A stretch of DNA of 64,000 bases from Leishmania donovani (taxonomy: Eukaryota; Euglenozoa; Kinetoplastea; Trypanosomatida; Trypanosomatidae). Location of the stretch: assembly GCF_000227135.1 (NCBI RefSeq), contig NC_018262.1, positions 26,687-90,686 of the forward strand, given 5' to 3'. The translations under genes and the position numbers were made by a program. Of the stretch, positions 59,655 to 64,000 are shown one piece after another; the first letter of the stretch is position 1, and the number at the start of each line of letters is the position of its first letter. The notes beneath the pieces are model-generated. The model was given only the letters and a program-made list of their open reading frames with translations. It made no database searches and was not told the DNA's origin.

Positions 59655-61148
59655 ATGCCCACGTACTTCTTCCGCATTCCATCGTTGCAGGTATGCACAG
59701 TTTCGTTCTTCGGTGGAGGCACGCTCGTCCTAGGCAGCGGCCTCTGGGATCTCATGCGCTCCAGGCGCAACGCCGTTCCTGTGTTCAACAGCACCACTGT
59801 GGTCAAAACGGAGGAGTCGGCGCGCTACCCGTGCGAAAAAATCAAGGGCTTTGATGTTGTTGTGCGCAGCTTTTACGTATCCGTAGCGACCGATACCGAC
59901 GGCCACGCTCCAGCGCCGGCGCTGTCTCTCCTGGCGCGGTTCCGCAGGCTTTCGGGTCTCTTCTCCAATGAAACGCACCGTGTCGACAACGCTGATCTAA
60001 CCAAGACAACGGCAGCAGACCAGCCAGTCCGGTTGGTAGTACGGGATGCCAAAGACTCAGATGGCGGAGCCGACACAAGGCTCATCGCAGCTGCGCACTG
60101 GCCACCGGGCACCTCCAAGTATGCTGCCCTGATCCTGGAGCCCACCCCGCGGACCAGCGACGACTCGAGCGCCGCATTGCCGGCGCAGTCGCGCTCGCTG
60201 CTGCGGCAGTTTGCTGACGGGGCCACCCACCAATCTCTCTCCAGGTGCAACCCACGGTCCACGCTGCTGCACATGGCGTGTGAGAGCGACCCGGCCTATC
60301 TTGGTGCCCCCTACCTGCGTGTGCTCTTGAGCGCCTTCCTGCTGCTGCCGGCCACCCTCTCGCAGCTGAACGTTGCGGTTCTCGGCGTAGGCGGGGGATC
60401 GCTGCCGCTGTTCCTCCAGCAGTATTTCGCACCCCGACTGCACCGCTGTGACTTGGTGGATGTCGAGCCGATGTGCATCAAGGCAGCAGTGGAGCAGCTT
60501 GGGATGAAAGAGCTGCTGAACACGGTGGCGTTGCGGTGCGAGGGCGGTGGAGTGCACTACTACCTGGAGGACGCCGTCGACTACCTGTCGCACCGCGTTG
60601 GCGATGCCGACTGCCGAACAGGGTGCCCTTTGCAAGCCGGGTCTGGGAGATCAGCAGGGAGTGGAGAAGGCGCATCTGCTGCTCCGCATCACGGAACTCC
60701 TGTTTTCCATGATGCCGTTCAGCCGACCCCCGCCGCGGCGCGGGCTACCAGCGCCAAGCGCCAGCGCCAACTCGACTTGCTGTTCGTGGACCTGTTTGTC
60801 GGCAGCGAGCTCGATACGACCGTTACATCGCACGAGTTTCTTTGCCTGTGTCGCGGCTCCCTCTCCCCTCACGGGGTGGCCGCCTTCAACCTTCCGGCGG
60901 CGGACAAGCGGTTTGTGCAGCGCTGCAACGAGGTATTTGGCAGCCGTAACGTGTACCGTATTCCCGTTCCGGCAAGCTCGAACGAGGTGGTGCTGGCTCG
61001 CGGCGGGCCAAAGAACAGCGGCGCCGTGGCCGACGCTCCGCACCTCTCACACCGCCTCTTGTTTCGCCGCGCGCAGGAGCTGTCGGCGCATTATCGTCTT
61101 CCCTACGACCTGGCCAACCACTACCCTGTCTGGTGGCGACTGTGGTAG
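59655..61148 (+). CDS. METTL13/spermidine-synthase-like methyltransferase, 497 residues
   Basis: The C-terminal half carries a Rossmann methyltransferase of the spermidine-synthase-like type. The glycine loop AVLGVGGGSLPLFL (from about residue 240) is followed by DLVDVEPMCIKAA, an acidic pair binding SAM ribose, then DLLFVDLFVGSELDTTVTSHEFL and GVAAFNLP. This order (HLGAPYLRVL...GVGGGSLPLF...VDVEPMCIKAA...VNL) fits METTL13-type eEF1A methyltransferases. An insertion with Ser/Gly/Ala-rich sequence separates motifs near residues 320-370. The N-terminus starts with a hydrophobic stretch (VCTVSFFGGGTLVLGSGLW) that could anchor the protein. The start at 59655 is uncertain: a splice-acceptor-like CAG lies at 59690, downstream of that ATG. 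Confidence 0.82.
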   Translation: MPTYFFRIPSLQVCTVSFFGGGTLVLGSGLWDLMRSRRNAVPVFNSTTVVKTEESARYPCEKIKGFDVVVRSFYVSVATDTDGHAPAPALSLLARFRRLSGLFSNETHRVDNADLTKTTAADQPVRLVVRDAKDSDGGADTRLIAAAHWPPGTSKYAALILEPTPRTSDDSSAALPAQSRSLLRQFADGATHQSLSRCNPRSTLLHMACESDPAYLGAPYLRVLLSAFLLLPATLSQLNVAVLGVGGGSLPLFLQQYFAPRLHRCDLVDVEPMCIKAAVEQLGMKELLNTVALRCEGGGVHYYLEDAVDYLSHRVGDADCRTGCPLQAGSGRSAGSGEGASAAPHHGTPVFHDAVQPTPAAARATSAKRQRQLDLLFVDLFVGSELDTTVTSHEFLCLCRGSLSPHGVAAFNLPAADKRFVQRCNEVFGSRNVYRIPVPASSNEVVLARGGPKNSGAVADAPHLSHRLLFRRAQELSAHYRLPYDLANHYPVWWRLW

Positions 61149-61880
61149 ACGGGGTGGGTGGGTGGGCGGGAGAAGAGCTTAACGATACGGCGCACATGCA
61201 CGCGCACACGCACGGCTGTGATTGTTGAACGAACGAGGGCATTCTTAAGCGCAGCTGCCTTAGCTTCGTAAAGATAGGAGGGAGCGGTGAGAGATCATTG
61301 CGTTTCAGGTGATCCTCCCCCCCCCCCCCGGCGCGCATGCTCGTGTGCCTCACCGTTCGTACTTCACAGAGAGCTGCTTTTACCCAAGCAACGCGAACGC
61401 GACAAGAGCCCACGCGCAGCGATTTGAGGGAAAGCTAAGCACCGTCAGAGAGGTTGAGGCGGCCAACGCATACGACGGATTATGTGGACGAGTGAAGGAA
61501 GGACGACGGTGCCATCGGCGCCAGATGTATCTCGATTCACAGGCATCAGCAAGAAGGATCGATATATCCAAACACATAAACACGTGCTCTGCAGGCGCGC
61601 CTCGAGGGGGCCCCTGAGTGGCCCTAATTGCTGCAACCCTGTTCCGCCTTTCCCTTGCTGCCTTCCGCTTTCATCCACTGCTTCGCTGTTCCTGTCGCTT
61701 GTACGAGAGCAGACTCGTTTCTCCAACACCCACGTCCTCCTCCTCCCCCTCCGTGGTCTTTCCTCTCCCTGTTTCGTCTGCTGCATCGCGTGACCCTTGC
61801 GCAGATCAGCGAGCCTTCTCAGCTCACGTAAAAAAAAACAGAGAACACAACAGCACAGGGGTGAAGCAGCCACACTAACT
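61149..61880. other. intergenic
   Basis: No supported gene. A C-run at about 61317-61328 and pyrimidine-rich sequence at 61640-61760 precede the last gene. Confidence 0.6.
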
Positions 61881-63992
61881 ATGTCTGCCACGATCAAAGC
61901 CGCGCGCGCGTGCGCCTCTACAGTGCTCTTTCGCAGCTTGCGCCTGCACGCCTTCCAAGGCGCGCTGCCGCATGTCCTGGTCGTGGTGGATCGCGTGCCG
62001 TGTGTGCTGCAGAAGGTTGTCGCGGAGGGTTACCTGGAGGTGCTGCGCGCGTACGGGCGGCAGGGCGCAGCATATGTCACGAGCAACTGCGACAGCGTGT
62101 TGAGGGCACCGACGGAGCCGTTTCCGGGAACGGCAGACGACAGGGAATCACTTCAGAGCCATAACGGCGAGCTGTTCATCCCTCTGGAACCCGGCGCAGA
62201 GACGCCGAGCGGGTCGGCAGGCTTCACTCCACGCGTTTCGCCGCCGTCGTTCGCCGCGGATGAATCTGCTCCTCTCTCCTACTCCCTCATGCCGTTTTGC
62301 AGCGACAACTTCCTGAGCCATGTGAAGCGGCTGCAACGGTTCTTTCGCCACTGCGGTGACGGGCAACTGCAACAGCAATGCCACCAGCATGAGACAGAGG
62401 CTGCCGCTGGGGATGCATCAATAACGCCGCCGCCTCCGACCGCACTGCCGAGTGTTTGGACGTCCGAGTACTTCAAAGAAGAGTTCGAAGCTCTGTGCCC
62501 GCTGCTGGGGCCACTGCTCTCGTCGAAAGGCGAGGCGGTCAAGGGCGATGCCACCGACGAGCAACCCCGATGGCAGGTACTTTTTCACGGACCGCCACGA
62601 GAGCTCCTCGGGTGCGTCATGGTGCAAGAGAACGCTTTCCAGAACGAGATGAGGCGCTATCGGCTTCGTCTGAGCCTGTTTGACCTCGGCATTCGTGTTG
62701 CGGAGCACTGCCACCTGGGTATCATGAGCCAGAGAGCGGATCGCTTGGCCGGCGAGGGCCACTTCAAGGAGGCGCTGGAGGACGACCAAGTGTACAGCTA
62801 CGCCCGCTCGTGCGCTTTCCGGCCCGAGCATGCCCAGTGCCTCGCGAAAGCCATCGCGGACTCAATCGACTTGTACAGCTGGCGCCGCTCTGGGTGTGCC
62901 GGCGGCGCCGCAGCACGCGCAGCGCAAGTGTATCCGGCCTCCATAACGGCCGCGTTGCAGAGTGCTGAGCTCTGGTCTATCTTCAATACTGGCGCACTGA
63001 ACGTCTGCGCATCTTCGACGGCAGCTGACGACACCGCCACGGATGTCGAAGCCGTCTTACGGGAACCAATCGAAGGCCCTGGCATGCCGCTCTTGATTGT
63101 ATGCCGCGACACAGCCAAGGTACTCACCTACGGCGGCGGGATGGAGGACTGTTTGACCAACACCGGGTACTATGCTGCAGCCTACGCGCCGGAGCGCAAC
63201 GATGTCGCGCGGCACCGTGAGCGCTTTCGGACGGCGTACAGCGAATCGAGTGGCGGAGACGGCGAGAGCGAGAGGGACGAGGAGGACGCCACTGCGAACC
63301 CCCCGGTGCACGGCCGCCTGAAGAAGAAGGAGTACCTCGCAGTGCTCAGGGCGAAGGGGCAGAAGCCGAACAAGCCCCAGCACGATAACGCCGATGACGA
63401 GGACGGCGCCGTCTCTCGCAGCGTCCCTGCCGGTTCCTGCATTTCCAACAGCATCGGCGGCACCTTTCCCATCGGCGAGGTCATCAGCGAGTCGTTTGAC
63501 CTCTCGCAACTCAGTGGCACGTGCGACGTGTTTGCGTATCCTGACGTGTTCAAGAAGGTCACGATGAGCCGCCCATCACCGTTCACCATGACGGTAGAGA
63601 AAGGCGTTGTCACGTACATCAGCGACGGTGCCCCCAAGGAGTTCTTCGACCTGTTCAGCCTCGTTCGCCAGGTGGAAGGCGAGTGCTATGTGCGGGAGTT
63701 GGGCATTGGCCTCAACCCGTACGTCGGACCAGCCCACGTTGTGAGCGACGTGACTACGTTTGAGCGGCAGTGGGGCATCCACCTCTCCCTTGGCCAGCGC
63801 CACCCTCTGTTCGTAAAGCAGCGTGAGCGGCGCAACGCCGACGGTTCGGTGGCCACCGGGGTGCACGTGGATGGCCCTGTCCTCAAGCGCAAAGCCGGCA
63901 AGTATCACATTGACGTGTTTGTGGATGCAGCGCAGCTTCGCATGGGCGACATGTTTGCGGTCGACTTCACCAAAGGTATCGCCGTCCCGTGA
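61881..63992 (+). CDS. protein with M29-aminopeptidase-like C-terminal region, 703 residues
   Basis: The N-terminal 340 residues match nothing I know; they begin MSATIKAARACASTVLFRSLRLHAF, which could be a mitochondrial leader. From about residue 520 the sequence follows the pattern of M29 aminopeptidases (AmpS-type): SIGGTFPIGEVI (compare N-L-P-x-G-E-V), FAYPDVFKKV, ELGIGLNPYVG near 606, WGIHLSLGQ near 632 and VATGVHVDG near 660 (compare I-H-x-D). The metal ligands Glu and His in these motifs seem present. A Lys/Asp-rich stretch separates the two halves (~485-520). The M29 assignment is by motif pattern only. The start is the ATG at 61881; in-frame sequence upstream starts at TTG. The stop lies eight bases before the window end. 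Confidence 0.75.
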   Translation: MSATIKAARACASTVLFRSLRLHAFQGALPHVLVVVDRVPCVLQKVVAEGYLEVLRAYGRQGAAYVTSNCDSVLRAPTEPFPGTADDRESLQSHNGELFIPLEPGAETPSGSAGFTPRVSPPSFAADESAPLSYSLMPFCSDNFLSHVKRLQRFFRHCGDGQLQQQCHQHETEAAAGDASITPPPPTALPSVWTSEYFKEEFEALCPLLGPLLSSKGEAVKGDATDEQPRWQVLFHGPPRELLGCVMVQENAFQNEMRRYRLRLSLFDLGIRVAEHCHLGIMSQRADRLAGEGHFKEALEDDQVYSYARSCAFRPEHAQCLAKAIADSIDLYSWRRSGCAGGAAARAAQVYPASITAALQSAELWSIFNTGALNVCASSTAADDTATDVEAVLREPIEGPGMPLLIVCRDTAKVLTYGGGMEDCLTNTGYYAAAYAPERNDVARHRERFRTAYSESSGGDGESERDEEDATANPPVHGRLKKKEYLAVLRAKGQKPNKPQHDNADDEDGAVSRSVPAGSCISNSIGGTFPIGEVISESFDLSQLSGTCDVFAYPDVFKKVTMSRPSPFTMTVEKGVVTYISDGAPKEFFDLFSLVRQVEGECYVRELGIGLNPYVGPAHVVSDVTTFERQWGIHLSLGQRHPLFVKQRERRNADGSVATGVHVDGPVLKRKAGKYHIDVFVDAAQLRMGDMFAVDFTKGIAVP

Positions 63993-64000
63993 GCGGCGTT

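Noticed and set aside
1..64000. CRISPR arrays, prophage or bacterial operon-type structure
   Set aside because: Gene organisation, splice signals and protein families are those of a trypanosomatid nuclear chromosome; no spaced direct repeats were seen.

Overview
The window reads as nuclear chromosomal DNA of a trypanosomatid, most likely a Leishmania species. The evidence is long intronless genes in two same-strand arrays, pyrimidine tracts followed by AG upstream of many starts (spliced-leader trans-splicing), G+C-rich third codon positions, abundant (CA)n/(TG)n tracts between genes, and two copies of a SIDER2-type degenerate retroposon. The order L30 - ArfGAP - serine palmitoyltransferase 2 - 3-ketodihydrosphinganine reductase fits, from memory, the beginning of L. 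major chromosome 35. That synteny was not checked against any database.

Layout. Positions 1-104 may be the 3' end of a plus-strand gene. Positions 212-13467 form a minus-strand cluster: coatomer zeta, an LMBR1-type nine-helix membrane protein, the small GTPase ARL2, a short one-helix protein, a divergent mitochondrial carrier, an unrecognised 315-residue protein and two coiled-coil proteins. Positions 13468-15865 are a divergent strand-switch region, the presumed Pol II start site for both clusters. It holds a SIDER2 copy and a run of 13 G. From 15866 to the right end all genes are on the plus strand: FCP1/SCP-type phosphatase, a 2135-residue coiled-coil protein, Kish/TMEM167, an NDUFA5-type complex I subunit, a CCCH zinc-finger plus J-like protein, a second SIDER2, ribosomal protein L30, a 713-residue protein, an ArfGAP with a C2-like tail, a small membrane protein, a decayed alpha/beta hydrolase, a mitochondrial trifunctional-enzyme-alpha-like protein with a long Ala-Pro-Lys repeat (two assembly gaps), a FAM13-like protein, an ankyrin protein, serine palmitoyltransferase subunit 2, 3-ketodihydrosphinganine reductase, a METTL13/spermidine-synthase-like methyltransferase and a protein with an M29-aminopeptidase-like C-terminal region.

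Genes in such clusters are co-transcribed, so expression is set mainly after transcription by trans-splicing, UTRs and elements such as SIDER2. Functional themes are the secretory pathway (coatomer zeta, ARL2, Kish, ArfGAP), mitochondrial metabolism (carrier, NDUFA5-like, trifunctional-like), and the first two steps of sphingoid-base synthesis as adjacent genes.

The strongest unusual signals are (i) two SIDER2 copies in inverted orientation, identical over 480 bp except for two visible mismatches, bracketing about 17 kb; (ii) a trifunctional-enzyme homologue that seems to have lost catalytic residues while carrying a large low-complexity insert; (iii) an alpha/beta-hydrolase pseudogene whose triad motifs are all still readable; and (iv) the sphingolipid gene pair separated by a 3.4-kb spacer. 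I did not find clear evidence for a wholly new multi-gene system.
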